Source of the DNA: Thermomicrobiales bacterium
GTDB lineage: Bacteria; Chloroflexota; Chloroflexia; Thermomicrobiales; CADCWN01
Assembly: GCA_030446685.1 (NCBI GenBank)
Contig: JAUJMV010000001.1
Span: forward strand, 262,206 to 326,205
DNA: 64,000 nt
Direction: 5' to 3'
The notes beneath the pieces were generated by a model. The model did not search any database. It worked only from the letters and a program-made list of their open reading frames with translations, and had not been told where the DNA came from. This document shows positions 25,700 to 37,132 of this stretch, piece by piece. The translations under genes were made by a program, and so were the position numbers. Numbering within the stretch: the stretch's first letter is position 1; the number at the start of each line of letters is the position of its first letter.

Positions 25700-26770
25700 T
25701 CAGCCGCCCGCCCCCGACGGCGCCCGACTGCCGGTCGGCGAGGTGAGGTAGACCACCAGGTCGCCCGCCGCCAGCGGCAGCCCCGCGCACTGGTGGAGCA
25801 GGAAGCGCCGGTCGCCGCGCGCGACCCCGAGGACGATCGTGCCGCGCAGGTCGGGCAGATCCCCGATCGTCAGCCCGTCCTCCGCCGCCGTGACGACCCG
25901 CTCGGCGGCGTCCACCCCCTGCCCGAAGGAGAGCAGATCCTCCAGGAAGCGCGGGACCGCCTGCTGGCGCACCGACGCCGCCATCAGGCGCCCCCCGGAC
26001 ACCGAGGGGGAGACGACCAGATCGGCCCCGGCCCGGTAGAGCAGCTTGACGTTCTCCTCCTCGCGCGCGGACGCGACCAGCCGGACCTGCGGCGCGAGGC
26101 TGCGCACCGTCAGGCAGATCAGCACGCAGGCGTCGTCGCGGTCCGGCGCGGCCAGGACGTGGGCCGCCCTCTGGACCACCGCCGAGTTCAGGAGCGCCTC
26201 GGTCGAAGCGTCGCCGCGCAGGGCGACGAAGCCCTGGGCGGCTGCCTCCGCGATGGCGCCCTCGACCGGGTCGATGACGACGATGTCCCGCCGCTCGTGG
26301 CCGTGCGCCAGCAGCTCCTCGACGATCGCCCGCCCCTTGACCCCGAAGCCGCAGACGATGACGTGGCCGTTCAGCCGCTCGCGCAATTGCTGCATGCGGT
26401 ACTCCTCCCGATAGCGGAAGCGCAACAGGCTCAGCTCGTAGGCGGTGCCGAGGAAGAGGAGCAGGATGAAGATGCGCACCGGGGTCAGCAGCAGCGCGTT
26501 GACCAGGCGCGCCTGATCGGTCACCGGGGTGATGTCCCCGTAGCCGACCGTGGTGATCGACACGATGGTGAAGTAGAGGACCGCCACGAACCCCGGCGGC
26601 TGGTCCGGGTGGGCGTTGTCCCGCAGCCCGTCGCGCGTGAACCAGAGCAGGACGGTGACCGCGAAGACCAGGCCCAGCGCGAACGCGATTCGTCGCAGCA
26701 GCGCCGGCCACGGCGAGCGTTCCGGCAGCCGGAGCACGCTGAGATGCCGGAACTCCTCCGCGGGTCGCAT
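25700..26770 (-). CDS. Two-TM potassium channel with RCK (TrkA-N/TrkA-C) regulatory domain
   Basis: 356 residues from ATG 26770 (MRPAEEFRHLSVLRL), preceded by a GGGAGGGGGG stretch. First membrane helix at about residues 28-48, pore loop with the selectivity filter TTVGYGD at about 78-84, second helix ARLVNALLLTPVRIFILLLF. Then the RCK Rossmann fold: HVIVCGFGVKGRAIVEELL (GxGxxG nucleotide site), IVVIDP with the acidic strand-2 end, and VLICLTVRSLAPQVRLVASA. A C-terminal TrkA-C lobe follows. Family members are K+ channels gated by nucleotide or Ca2+. Upstream is a CPA2 antiporter with the same regulatory fold, so the pair probably handles K+/pH. Confidence 0.9.
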   Translation of the reverse strand: MRPAEEFRHLSVLRLPERSPWPALLRRIAFALGLVFAVTVLLWFTRDGLRDNAHPDQPPGFVAVLYFTIVSITTVGYGDITPVTDQARLVNALLLTPVRIFILLLFLGTAYELSLLRFRYREEYRMQQLRERLNGHVIVCGFGVKGRAIVEELLAHGHERRDIVVIDPVEGAIAEAAAQGFVALRGDASTEALLNSAVVQRAAHVLAAPDRDDACVLICLTVRSLAPQVRLVASAREEENVKLLYRAGADLVVSPSVSGGRLMAASVRQQAVPRFLEDLLSFGQGVDAAERVVTAAEDGLTIGDLPDLRGTIVLGVARGDRRFLLHQCAGLPLAAGDLVVYLTSPTGSRAPSGAGG

Positions 26771-26912
26771 CGTCCCCCCGCCCCCCTCCCTCACGCCGCG
26801 CCGCGCGCCGTCACCCTCCCCCGTAGCGACAGTCATTCTACGCGATGCTCCGGCCATCGTCGGGACGACCGGGGGAGGGGGCGTCGACAAGCCCCGTCGT
26901 GGGCGAGGCCGC

Positions 26913-28658
26913 TCAGGCGCGCGCCGGGCTGGGGGCCCCGGCGCCGTCCAACTCCTCCCGGCGGGCGCCGGCCCCGTCCGCGGTCACCGGGTTCAGGTCG
27001 AGCGCCTGCGGCGTCAGCGGCACGTTCAGCACCCGCGCGCTCTCCGCCAGCAGGAGCAGCGCCCCCGCCCGCTCCGGACCGATCACCGTGGTCGCCCCGA
27101 CCGCGCGCAGCATCCCCTCGTCCTCCTCGCGCACCAGGCGCGCCAGGATCGGCACGTCGGGGTTGGCCCGCCGCGCGTCGCGCACCACCGCCCGCGTCGC
27201 GCCCGAGTCGGGCAGGGCGACGACGATCAGGCGCGCGCGCTCGGGGTGCGCCGCGGCCAGGATGCTGCGGTGCGAGGCGTCGCCGAGGATCGTCGGCACC
27301 CCCGCCCGCCCGAGCTCCTGCACCAGGTGGAGGTCCTCCTCGATCACCACCACCGGCAGGCCGGTCTCGCGCAGCCCGGCGACGACGTGCCGCCCGACCC
27401 GCCCGTAGCCCGCGACGACCGCGTGGGCCGCCAGCGCCTCCTCCGCGGCCAGGACCGTCGGGCGCGCGGCGAAGAGGCGCCCGGCGACCGGCACGCCGGC
27501 GAGCCGCCGGGTCAGCCGGGGCGCGACCATGAATGCCGCCGGGGTCAGGACGATCGTCACCAGCGAGGAGGTGAGGATCAGGCTGTTGAGCCCGTCGCTG
27601 ATCGCCCCCACCTCCCGTCCGGTCCGCGACAGCACGTAGCTGAACTCGCCGATCTGGATCAGGCCCAGGCTGGTGAAGACGGTCGTCTTGCTCCCCAGCC
27701 GGAAGGGCAGGATCGCCACCAGCGTGATCAGCGCCTTGACGACGACGATGAAGAGGGCCAGCCCGACGACCGCCGGCAGGTTCCGCCAGATGAACCCGGG
27801 GTCGATCAGCATGCCGACCGAGACGAAGAAGAGCGTGGCGAAGAGGTTGCGCATCGGCACCACCTCCGCCACGATCCGGTGGTCGAACTCGGTCTCGGTG
27901 ATCATCAGTCCGCCCATGAACGCGCCGAGCGCCACCGAGAGCCCGAGGACCGCGCTGACCGTGGCGGCGCCGAGCGCCAGCCCGACTGCCGTCAGCAGGA
28001 AGAGTTCGGGCGAGCCGAGGCGCTCGACCCGCGCCATCAGCGCCGGCACCACCCGCGCCCCCAGGAAGAGGGTCGCCCCGATGAAGGCGACCGCCTTCAG
28101 CAGCAGGGCCGCCATCTGCGTCAGGGCCACGTCCCCCCCGCCCAGCAGGAGCGGCAGCAGGACGATCAGGACGACGACGACGAGGTCCTGGACGATCAGC
28201 ATCCCGAGGAGGACGCGCCCGTGGCTGGAGGCCACCTCGCCGCGGTCGAGCAGCGTCTTGAGGATCACCATCGTGCTGCTGATCGCGATCACGCCGCCGA
28301 AGAAGAGCCCCTGCGCCGCCGGCCAGCCGAGCGCCAGGCCGAGCGCGCCGCCCGCGGCGATCGTCAGCCCCACCTGGACGAGCGTCCCGATCAGCGCCAC
28401 ATTCCTGACGCGCGCCAGTTCCTTCAGCGAGAACTCGATCCCCAGCGCGAACATCAGGAAGATCACTCCCACCTCGGCCAGCGCGGCGATGTCCTCGCGG
28501 TCGCCGATGAAGCCGGGGGTGAACGGGCCGATCGCCATCCCCGCCAGCAGATAGCCGACGATCACCGACTGGCGCAGCCGGTGCGCCAGCAGCCCGCCGA
28601 TCAGCGCGACAGCGACGGCGATGGCGACATTCTGGACCAGGTGCAGTTCCGCGCTCAT
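26913..28658 (-). CDS. CPA2-family cation:proton antiporter with TrkA-N domain (KefB/YbaL type)
   Basis: 581 residues. About 12 membrane helices in residues 5-400: VIVGYLLAGMAIGPFTPGFI, LAEVGVIFLMFALGIEFSL, GVIAISSTMVILKTLLDRGE, LLGMLIVQDLVVVVLIVLLP; the QD in the last is the ion-exchange site of CPA2 proteins. The C-terminal 150 residues are a TrkA-N Rossmann domain (AVVAGYGRVGRHVVAGL, then VVVIEEDL) without a TrkA-C lobe. Known family role: K+ or Na+ exchange for H+, gated by nucleotide. A -10 like TATACT (reverse complement at 28836-28841) lies about 180 bases upstream. Probably cotranscribed with the downstream K+ channel (gap 142 bases). Confidence 0.9.
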   Translation of the reverse strand: MSAELHLVQNVAIAVAVALIGGLLAHRLRQSVIVGYLLAGMAIGPFTPGFIGDREDIAALAEVGVIFLMFALGIEFSLKELARVRNVALIGTLVQVGLTIAAGGALGLALGWPAAQGLFFGGVIAISSTMVILKTLLDRGEVASSHGRVLLGMLIVQDLVVVVLIVLLPLLLGGGDVALTQMAALLLKAVAFIGATLFLGARVVPALMARVERLGSPELFLLTAVGLALGAATVSAVLGLSVALGAFMGGLMITETEFDHRIVAEVVPMRNLFATLFFVSVGMLIDPGFIWRNLPAVVGLALFIVVVKALITLVAILPFRLGSKTTVFTSLGLIQIGEFSYVLSRTGREVGAISDGLNSLILTSSLVTIVLTPAAFMVAPRLTRRLAGVPVAGRLFAARPTVLAAEEALAAHAVVAGYGRVGRHVVAGLRETGLPVVVIEEDLHLVQELGRAGVPTILGDASHRSILAAAHPERARLIVVALPDSGATRAVVRDARRANPDVPILARLVREEDEGMLRAVGATTVIGPERAGALLLLAESARVLNVPLTPQALDLNPVTADGAGARREELDGAGAPSPARA

Positions 28659-29342
28659 GGCTTCGTCCCGATCGTCGTAGGTTGCGAAGCCGCCGCTACC
28701 GGTGGTGGCAGCGTCCTGGCCTCGCGGCCGGGCGGGGTGTGCGGAGTGCTTCCGGTTAGCTGTCGCTGATGCAGTCGTAGGATCGAATCAATGGGGGAGG
28801 GACTGTTCCCGCCAGTGCCTGTCGCGGCTAGGCGCAGTATAGCGGCAAAGCCCTTCTTTGCACAGCAGCACAATATCGCCCGCCGGATCGGCGGAGCGTG
28901 CTGAACGTACCGTGCCGACCGTGTCCCCCGTGCGCCTGCGCACCAAACCCGTCCGCCGGATCGGCAGGGCACGCTGAACTGGTAGGGGCGGCCCCCGTGG
29001 CCGCCCGCCTGGCCGACCACCGGCCCACTCGGTGGCCCGCGGCGAGGGACCGCCCCATGGCGTCTTGCCCTATCGGCCAGGTCAGAGGACTGGCGGCGCG
29101 GACTGCCACGAAGCGCTGGACAAGCCCGCCGCGCCTCGACCGCCGGTGGTGAACCCTGTAGGGGCGTTTGACAAAACGCCCGTTGTCCGCGCCGTGGAGC
29201 CGGCGGTCAAGCTGTCGGGCGTCCCGTCGAGCGCCCGTACGACAGGGGCAGTCGACCCTCGCCGGGACGCGCAAACGCCCGGCCTGACGGCGACACCAGA
29301 CCGGGCGCTCTGCTAACGACGATTGCGCGCCGCGGCGCCGGG
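28659..29342. repeat. 684-bp intergenic region rich in short repeats
   Basis: No gene is supported. It contains two direct repeats of about 28 bp (CCGCCGGATCGGC then GGAGCGTGCTGAAC at 28879-28906; a similar copy at 28952-28979) and two GTAGGGGCG hairpins (28982-29006 GTAGGGGCGGCCCCCGTGGC; 29158-29182 GTAGGGGCGTTTGACAAAAC). The AT-richer part near 28790-28880 probably carries the antiporter promoter. Confidence 0.6.
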
Positions 29343-30341
29343 CTACGCCGGCGCCGGACGTCCGCCGCGCCGGAAGCGGGCGACGAAGCGCGACAACTCG
29401 CGGTTCTCCCAGGAGACCAGCAGCAGGCTCGCCACGAAGATCGAGGAGAAGGTGCCGCTGATGATGCCGATCAGCAGCGCCAGGATGAAGTTCTTGATCG
29501 TCTCGCCGCCGAAGAGGTAGAGCGCCAGCAGCGTGAAGACCACCGTCAGCGACGTGTTCACCGAGCGCGCCAGCGTCTGCACGATGCTGTGGTTGACGAT
29601 GTCGGCGTAGTCGCGCCCCGCGCGCCGGATCACGTTCTCGCGCACCCGGTCGAAGACGACGATCGTGTCGTGGACCGAGAAGCCGATCACCGTCAGCAGC
29701 GCGGTGACGAACAGCGCGTCGATCTCGATGTTGGCGAAGTAGCCGAGGATCGCGAAGATTCCCAGGACGATCAGCACGTCGTGGATCATCGCCAGGATCG
29801 CGCAGATGCCGAAGCGGAACGGGTGCTGCGCCTGCCGGAAGGCATAGGCGATGTAGGCCAGGATGCCGAGCGAGGCCAGCGCCACCGCCAGGACCGCGCG
29901 CTGGCTGATCGCCGTGCCGGCCGACGGCCCGACCGTCTGGATCTGCAGCTCGGTGAACTCGCCGAAGCGTTCCCGCAACGCCTGCGCCAGGCGCGCCTTG
30001 TCCTCCGAGCCCTCCTTCAACTCCCGCGTGCGGATCAGCGCGGTGTCGCCCTCGGCGATCTGCACCTGCGCCCGGTCATAGCCGTTCTGCGCCAGCACAT
30101 CGCGGATCGCCAGCGACTCGACCGGCTGCCGGAACTGCAGCTCCCAGATCGTCCCCCCGGTGAAGTCGATCCCCAGCTTCAGCCCGCCGAGCAGCAGGAA
30201 AATGATCCCCGGCACCATGATCGCCAGGGAGAAGAGGTAGAACCACTTGCGCTTGCCGACGAAATCGAACACCGCCTCCGGCGGTGACCAGGACTGAGGA
30301 CTGAGGACTGAGGACTGAGTGGACCGACCGCTCATCGGCAC
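29343..30341 (-). CDS. secF: Protein translocase subunit SecF
   Basis: Membrane core complete: KRKWFYLFSLAIMVPGII (TM1), GIDFTGGTIWELQF (the conserved D-F-T-G-G motif after TM1), a periplasmic domain, then TM2-6 with AMIHDVLIVLGIFAILGYF, ALLTVIGFSVHDTIVVFDRV (the conserved D-T-I-V-V-F-D-R-V-R-E-N block), NTSLTVVFTLLALYLFGG and the final helix. SecDF uses the proton gradient to finish Sec export. The N-terminal 20 residues (with SSVLSPQS) are encoded by one arm of a heptamer stem-loop, so the native start is probably near SPPEAVFDFVGKR. Lies directly downstream of secD. Confidence 0.9.
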   Translation of the reverse strand: MPMSGRSTQSSVLSPQSWSPPEAVFDFVGKRKWFYLFSLAIMVPGIIFLLLGGLKLGIDFTGGTIWELQFRQPVESLAIRDVLAQNGYDRAQVQIAEGDTALIRTRELKEGSEDKARLAQALRERFGEFTELQIQTVGPSAGTAISQRAVLAVALASLGILAYIAYAFRQAQHPFRFGICAILAMIHDVLIVLGIFAILGYFANIEIDALFVTALLTVIGFSVHDTIVVFDRVRENVIRRAGRDYADIVNHSIVQTLARSVNTSLTVVFTLLALYLFGGETIKNFILALLIGIISGTFSSIFVASLLLVSWENRELSRFVARFRRGGRPAPA

Positions 30342-30383
30342 GCCACTCAGCCGCTCGTCACTCGCCCTCGCCCCTCTTCGTCC

Positions 30384-30400
<17 letters not shown>
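30291..30400. repeat. Heptamer stem-loop GGACTGA at the secD/secF junction
   Basis: Four tandem GGACTGA units at 30291-30319 and an inverted array of three to four TCAGTCC units at 30380-30400, with about 60 bp between. Read on the minus strand, the first arm met by a ribosome (30400 to 30380) has TGA in every heptamer and supplies the secD stop at 30384. The second arm is stop-free and is read as part of secF. Confidence 0.9.
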
Positions 30401-31912
<1,512 letters not shown>

Positions 31913-32048
31913 CGAGATCGTCCTTTCCTAGCTGCTCGGCGCATTGGCCGCCTCACCGGCGCCCCGGCACGCCCGTCGCCGCGCGTCGGGACGCCAGCCG
32001 CAGGGGCTGTTCGCCTGTCGCGCCGGATTCCGGCCATTCCCGCTTATT

Positions 32049-32261
32049 CTAACACACGGGCCGGTTGCCAGGTGTCCGGCGCGGCGCCGTGATCTCTCGG
32101 GCGGTGCCGGGGAACACCAGTTGAAACGCGGACAGGTCGGCGTTGACGACGAGGTAGCGGCTGGCGACCGGCCAGTAGCCGCGGTGCAACACCGCCCGCA
32201 GCCACGTCCACCACGTCCACCACGTCCACCATAGGAAGACGGCGGTGATATTGGGCATCAC
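32049..32261 (-). CDS. Possible small protein with WWT repeats (70 aa)
   Basis: Frame from ATG 32261 to TGA 32049, starting MMPNITAVFLWWTWWTWWTW. The repeated part comes from a nonamer tandem GTCCACCAC (32202-32231, three to four copies). After the repeat the sequence (LHRGYWPVASRYLVVNADLS, then AFQLVFPGTAREI) looks like ordinary protein. No ribosome binding site stands out and no family is recognised, so the frame may be non-coding repeat sequence. It lies in the secD upstream region; the rest of 31913-32322 shows only a TAGAAT-like -10 box near 32044. Confidence 0.25.
   Translation of the reverse strand: MMPNITAVFLWWTWWTWWTWLRAVLHRGYWPVASRYLVVNADLSAFQLVFPGTAREITAPRRTPGNRPVC
32202..32231. 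repeat. Nonamer tandem repeat GTCCACCAC
   Basis: CCACGTCCACCACGTCCACC and on: three full copies and a partial. Being a multiple of three, it keeps one frame open on each strand and encodes Trp-Trp-Thr or Val-Asp-Val repeats. Confidence 0.85.
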
Positions 32262-32322
32262 GGACCTCGATCGCGGCGCACGGGAATGCGGCGTCCAGAC
32301 CGCGTGCGTCGCGCGATCGGTG

Positions 32323-33234
32323 TCATGCGTCGCGCGCGTGCTCCGCGAGGACGTCGGCGATGACGCGCCTGGCTCTTCCCGCCTCCGCGGGGTCGGTGTG
32401 CCGGTGTCCGGCGAAGGTGAGGAGGGCCTTCCACAGCGCCCAGCCGCGCCCGCGCGCCCAGGTCGCGCCGTCCGCCGGGAGCGCGGCGCGGAACACCTCC
32501 CGGCCCTCCCCCGCCAGGAGCGTCCAGGCGATCGTCAGGTCGCAGGCGGGATCGCCCACGCCGCAACACCCGAAGTCGATCACGGCGCTCAACCGGCCCC
32601 CCCTGACCAGGAGGTTCCCGGCGGCGACGTCGCCGTGGAACCAGACCGGCGGGCCGTGCCAGGTGGCCGCGAGGGCCGCTTCCCACAGCGCGGTCGCGGC
32701 CCCGGCGTCGATCTCGTCGGCCAGGGCGGCGATGGTGCGCCGGGTTTCGGCGTCATAGGTCTCCAGCGGCCCGCCGCGGAAGAAGCTGTGCGGGCCGGGC
32801 GGCGGTCCGCCGGCCGGGTCGACGCGCTGTAGGGCGGCGAGGAAGCCGGCGAGCGCGGCGGCGAACTCGCGCGGATCGGCGATGCGCTCGACCGTCGCGA
32901 CGTCGCCCTCGAGCCACCGGTAGACGGACCAGGGGAAGGGATAGCCCTCCGCGGGGGTCCCCTTCGCCAGGGGGACGGGGATGGGGAGCGGGAGGCGCGG
33001 CGCGAGGAGCGGCAGCCAGCGGTGTTCCTTCTCCACCTGGGGGGTGTAGCCCTCGGCGCTGGGCAAGCGCACGCTCAACCCCTCGCCGAGCCGGAAGGTC
33101 CGGTTGTCCCACCCGCTCACCGCCACCGGCCTGACCGGGAGGTCGGCCCACCTCGGGAATTGGGCGGCGACCAGCCGGCGCACGAGAGCCGCGCTCACGT
33201 CCACCCTGTCGGCGTGCCGATCCTGCGCTGACAC
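32323..33234 (-). CDS. Aminoglycoside phosphotransferase (APH) family kinase
   Basis: 303 residues, full length for the family. N-lobe: VSGWDNRTFRLGEGLSVRLP. Hinge and C-lobe: FPWSVYRWLEGD, then the catalytic Brenner motif VWFHGDVAAGNLLV (HGDxxxxN) and the metal-binding SAVIDFGCCGVGDPACDL (D-F-G and GDPACD). This set is typical of the phosphotransferase group that includes streptomycin, homoserine and many small-molecule kinases, so the real substrate may not be an antibiotic. Start ATG 33234 has GAAAGGAGGGC upstream. It sits alone between secD and an ABC exporter. Confidence 0.85.
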   Translation of the reverse strand: MSAQDRHADRVDVSAALVRRLVAAQFPRWADLPVRPVAVSGWDNRTFRLGEGLSVRLPSAEGYTPQVEKEHRWLPLLAPRLPLPIPVPLAKGTPAEGYPFPWSVYRWLEGDVATVERIADPREFAAALAGFLAALQRVDPAGGPPPGPHSFFRGGPLETYDAETRRTIAALADEIDAGAATALWEAALAATWHGPPVWFHGDVAAGNLLVRGGRLSAVIDFGCCGVGDPACDLTIAWTLLAGEGREVFRAALPADGATWARGRGWALWKALLTFAGHRHTDPAEAGRARRVIADVLAEHARDA

Positions 33235-33395
33235 GATGCCCTCCTTTCGCGAGTCACCGGACGGCCCGCCGCGTCATGCGCCGCGCTCGTCATCGGTACT
33301 CGTCATCGGTAGAGGAAGTGGTTTTCGCGAGCCGCGGTGATCGGCCCACGAGGGCGGGCAGCCTCGGTCGCGCCAGGAGCCCCCCGGTTCGCGTG

Positions 33396-35195
33396 TTATG
33401 CCAGGGCAACGTGATCGTCCGCGTCATACCACAGGGACCGCATCTCCGCGCAACTTTCCAGTAAGAAGGCGAGCGTGCCCTGGGCCTCGACCCGCCCCTC
33501 CCTCAGGACGATGATGTGGTCGGCGCGACCCAGCGCGGCGCGGCGGTGCGAGACGGCCAGGCAGGTCACCCCCCCGCCGGCGAAGAGCCGCCCCCACAGC
33601 AGCTCCTCTGTCTCGACATCCAGCGCGCTGGACAGGTCGTCGATCACCAGCAACTCGGACTCGCGCACCAGCATGCGCGCCGCCGCCGCGCGCTGCACCT
33701 GGCCCCCGGAGAGCTTGACGCCGCGGGTGCCCACCGGCGTCGCCAACCCCGCCTCCAGCGCCTCCACATCGCGCTCCAGGGCGGCGCCCCGCACGGCGGC
33801 GGCCAGGGCCACGGGGTCGTCGGGGAGCCCCAGGAGGATGTTCTGCTTGAGCGTCTCGCTGAAGAGGCGCGGCGCCTGCGCCGTATACGCCGCGCGGGGC
33901 GGCACGAAGAAGGAGGCCGGGTCCTCCACGATCTGCCCGTTCCAGCGGATCTCCCCGGCCTCGCGGGGCAGCAAGCCCAGCAAGGTCCGCAGGAGGGTGG
34001 TCTTGCCCGCGCCGACGCGCCCCGTCACCACCGTCAGCGTGCCGCGCGGCAGGCGCAGATCCACCGCGACGATGCCGCGCCTCCGGTCCGCCTCGGCGGG
34101 GAGGCCGGGGTGGCGGTAGGTCAGCCCGCGCGCCTCCACGACGGCGAGCCGGTCGTTCGCGCCGCGCGTCGGCGCCGGCACGGCGGGCAGCGGGTCGCGC
34201 AGGTGCAGCGGGGCCGACGCGACGATCGCGGCGGGCGGGGCGCCGCCCAGCAGGGTGCCCATGCGCGCGAACGCGACCCCGGCCTGCTGGTAGTGGGCCA
34301 GGTACCGGCCGAGCCCGTCGGTGAAATCGGCGATGAAGCCCAGGTAGGAGACGAACAGGACGAAGTCGCCCACCGTCAGGCTGCCGTCGCGCAGGAGGCC
34401 GGCGGCCAGCAGCATGATCAGGCCGGTGCCCACGCTGACCGTGTTGGCCGTGAGTGCTTCCAGCGCCTGTGTCGCCAGGCGATCGGCCAGCACGGAGGAG
34501 CGGCGCCGCTCGTTCAGCCGCCGCAAGTGGGCCACGGTCCGCGCCTCGGCGCCCGCGGCCTGCACCGTCTGCACCGCCGTCAGGATATCGCCGATCGCCC
34601 CGGTGACCTGGCTGGTCGCCTGGCTGCTGGCCGCGCGGAAGCGGGTCAGCGCGGCGCTGGCCCGCCGCGCCACCGCCACCACGATCAGCAGGGGCAGGAT
34701 GACGACCAGGGCCATGCGGACGTTGACGGACAGGAGGACCGCGAATGCCACCAGCGCGAAGAGGCCCTGGCTGACGATCTCGTCGGTCCAGTCCACGCTA
34801 TCCTCGGCCTGATAGGCGTCGTCGCGAAAGCGGCTGATCGTCTCGCCGATCGAGTAGGGCAGGGCGGCGGCGCCCGGTCGTTCCAGGACGTGACGCAGCA
34901 GGTTGCGGCGCACGAGCCCGCTCATCGTGAACCGGAGGACGATCTCGACAGAGCCGGCGATCAGCCACAGGGCCATCTGGCCGGCGGCGACCACTACCAG
35001 CAGCGCGAGCAGCCCCGTCGTCCCCACCGGCAGGCGCGCCGCCCCGGTGAGGGTGTCGAAGAAGGCGCGGGCGATCAGCCCCGGCAGCAGCGATGACAGG
35101 TTCATCGCGCTCCACAGGGCCGCGTGGAGCAGGTAGAGCCCCGGCGCGTAGCGGCCCATCTTCGCCACGTAGCGCCAGACCGGGAGCGGCTTCAC
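33396..35195 (-). CDS. ABC exporter half-transporter, second subunit
   Basis: 600 residues. Start is the GTG at 35195 ([19 protein letters not shown]), which overlaps the upstream TGA as GTGA and has AAGGAGG 8 bases away. Membrane domain with six helices (residues 1-310; [15 protein letters not shown] is the intracellular coupling loop). Nucleotide domain: [19 protein letters not shown] (Walker A), [13 protein letters not shown] (Q-loop region), [18 protein letters not shown] (signature), [20 protein letters not shown] (Walker B with Asp-Asp instead of Asp-Glu) and [11 protein letters not shown] (H-switch). The Walker B Glu is replaced by Asp, so this half carries a degenerate or weak site. 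Forms a heterodimer with the upstream gene product. Confidence 0.9.
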   Translation of the reverse strand: MKPLPVWRYVAKMGRYAPGLYLLHAALWSAMNLSSLLPGLIARAFFDTLTGAARLPVGTTGLLALLVVVAAGQMALWLIAGSVEIVLRFTMSGLVRRNLLRHVLERPGAAALPYSIGETISRFRDDAYQAEDSVDWTDEIVSQGLFALVAFAVLLSVNVRMALVVILPLLIVVAVARRASAALTRFRAASSQATSQVTGAIGDILTAVQTVQAAGAEARTVAHLRRLNERRRSSVLADRLATQALEALTANTVSVGTGLIMLLAAGLLRDGSLTVGDFVLFVSYLGFIADFTDGLGRYLAHYQQAGVAFARMGTLLGGAPPAAIVASAPLHLRDPLPAVPAPTRGANDRLAVVEARGLTYRHPGLPAEADRRRGIVAVDLRLPRGTLTVVTGRVGAGKTTLLRTLLGLLPREAGEIRWNGQIVEDPASFFVPPRAAYTAQAPRLFSETLKQNILLGLPDDPVALAAAVRGAALERDVEALEAGLATPVGTRGVKLSGGQVQRAAAARMLVRESELLVIDDLSSALDVETEELLWGRLFAGGGVTCLAVSHRRAALGRADHIIVLREGRVEAQGTLAFLLESCAEMRSLWYDADDHVALA

Positions 35196-36943
35196 CGGGG
35201 GACCTCCTTCGCGGCGACCCGCAGCAACGCGGCGAAGCGCGAGCCGGGGTCGGCGGCGAGGGCGAGCCGCGGCCCGTGCTCGCGCACCCGCCCGTCCTCC
35301 AGGACCAGGATGTCGTCGGCGAAGGCGATCGTGGCCAGCCGGTGCGCCACGATGATGCCGGTGCGGCCGTCGAGCAGCCGCCCCAGCGCCGCCTGCACCA
35401 GCCGCTCGGTGGCCGGGTCGAGGCGCGAGGATGCCTCGTCCAGGATCACCACGTCGGGGTCGCGCAGGAAGATGCGGGCGCAGGCCAGCACCTGCGCCTG
35501 CCCGGCGGAGAGCCCGACGCCACCGGCTCCCAGCGGGGTGTCCAGCCCGCGCGGCAACCCTCGCAACCAATCGGCGAGGCCCAGCCCCTCCAGCACGGCG
35601 CCGATCCGCTCATCCGGCACGCTGTTGTCGAAGAGGGTCAGGTTGTCGCGCACGCTGGCGTCGAAGAGATGGACCTCCTGCGTGACCAGGCCGATCCGCG
35701 CGCGCACCGCCGCGAGACGCACCGACCGCAGATCCACGCCCCCCAGGCGCACCGTGCCCGCCAGCGGATCGTAGAAGCGCGGGAGGAGGCGCGTCAGCGT
35801 CGTCTTGCCGCTGCCGGTGCGCCCCACCACCCCCAGCACCCGGCCCGGCGCCACGCGCACGTTGATGTCGCGCAGGACCGGGGTGTCGGCCGCGTAGCCG
35901 AACGAGACGCCCTCCAGTTCCACCGCCAGCGGCCCCGGCGGCAGCGCGGCGCCGGGGCCATCGGCCAGGCGCGGGGCCGTGCCCAGGAGCGCCTCGACGC
36001 GGCCCATGCTGGCGTCCGCCTGCTGCAGATCCTGCACTTCGTTGCGGATCTGCTCGGTCGGCTGACGCAGCATCGCGGTGTACTGGAAGATCAGGTAGAC
36101 GGCGCCGATCGTCAGCGTGCCCGCCCTGAACAGCATGGCGCTCAGGGCGAAGGCGACGACCGTGCCGAGCGCGAACAGCCCCTGGCTGGAGGCGACCAGG
36201 GCGTAGCCCTTCATCTGCGCCCTGCGCGTCACCGCCAGCCACGACCGCATGGTCTCCGCGCAGCGGCGGATCACGAACGCCCCCGCCCCGCTGGACCGGA
36301 TATCCTCCAGGCCGGCCAGGTGCTCGCCCAGGAAACCGTAGAAGTCGGCGCTGGCCTGGCGCTCCGCGGCCCAGGAGGGGGTGGCGGCGGCGCGGATGCG
36401 CAGCATGACGATCACGGCCAGCGCGACGAAGAGGCCCAGCCCCAGGCCGACCCGCCAGTCCACGCCGAACAGGAGCCCGATCATCCCCAAGACGAGGAGG
36501 CCGTTGCCGACCACCAGGACCACGAACCGCGAGAAGAAGCGGGCCAGGGTGGCCACGTCGCCGTCCACCCGCTCGATCAGTTCGCCCGGCGTGTGGGCCG
36601 TGTGGAACGAGGCGTCCAGCCGCAGCAGGTGCGCGATCAGGTCCGCGCGCAGCGCGTTCGTGGCCGCCCAGCTCACCTGCTCGGCCACGTAGGTCTCGGC
36701 GACCGCGCCCCCCTGCCTCGCCAGGGCCAGGCCCATGGTCAGCAGCGCCAGGACGATCAGATCGCGCAGGGCCGCGCCGCTGGTGGCCCGGTCGATGAAC
36801 CGGCTCACCACCAGCGGGGCGACCACCTGCACGCCGATGGTGCCGCACAAGATCACCGCCAGCAGGCCCATCCGCGACCGCTCGGGCCGCAGGTAGCGGG
36901 CGAGCAACCGCCAGTAGCGGTTCAGGGATTGCCAAGGATGCAT
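35192..36943 (-). CDS. ABC exporter half-transporter, first subunit
   Basis: 583 residues from ATG 36943. Six membrane helices (residues 25-300) with the coupling loop [20 protein letters not shown]. Nucleotide domain: [19 protein letters not shown] (Walker A), [17 protein letters not shown] (Q-loop), [19 protein letters not shown] (signature with LSAGQ replacing LSGGQ), [20 protein letters not shown] (Walker B with the catalytic Glu) and [14 protein letters not shown] (H-loop). Together with the GTGA-coupled second gene it forms a heterodimeric exporter with one canonical and one degenerate ATP site. It is next to a ribosomal-protection gene, which may suggest drug export, but the cargo is not predictable. 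Confidence 0.9.
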   Translation of the reverse strand: MHPWQSLNRYWRLLARYLRPERSRMGLLAVILCGTIGVQVVAPLVVSRFIDRATSGAALRDLIVLALLTMGLALARQGGAVAETYVAEQVSWAATNALRADLIAHLLRLDASFHTAHTPGELIERVDGDVATLARFFSRFVVLVVGNGLLVLGMIGLLFGVDWRVGLGLGLFVALAVIVMLRIRAAATPSWAAERQASADFYGFLGEHLAGLEDIRSSGAGAFVIRRCAETMRSWLAVTRRAQMKGYALVASSQGLFALGTVVAFALSAMLFRAGTLTIGAVYLIFQYTAMLRQPTEQIRNEVQDLQQADASMGRVEALLGTAPRLADGPGAALPPGPLAVELEGVSFGYAADTPVLRDINVRVAPGRVLGVVGRTGSGKTTLTRLLPRFYDPLAGTVRLGGVDLRSVRLAAVRARIGLVTQEVHLFDASVRDNLTLFDNSVPDERIGAVLEGLGLADWLRGLPRGLDTPLGAGGVGLSAGQAQVLACARIFLRDPDVVILDEASSRLDPATERLVQAALGRLLDGRTGIIVAHRLATIAFADDILVLEDGRVREHGPRLALAADPGSRFAALLRVAAKEVPR

Positions 36944-37132
36944 GCAGACTCCTCATCTCGCCGCGGACGGCATCCGGGCTAGCGCCGTGGGAACCGGGGT
37001 TCTCGACCGCGCGATGTCGGCCAGATCGTGCGCGGTCGTGCGGGTTCGAGCCGCCGCGCGCGCCTGGACGCCTCGCCGTGCCGCGCGGGGGCCGGATTCG
37101 GCTGACGAGTCCGGCGATCGCTAGTCTTGGCG

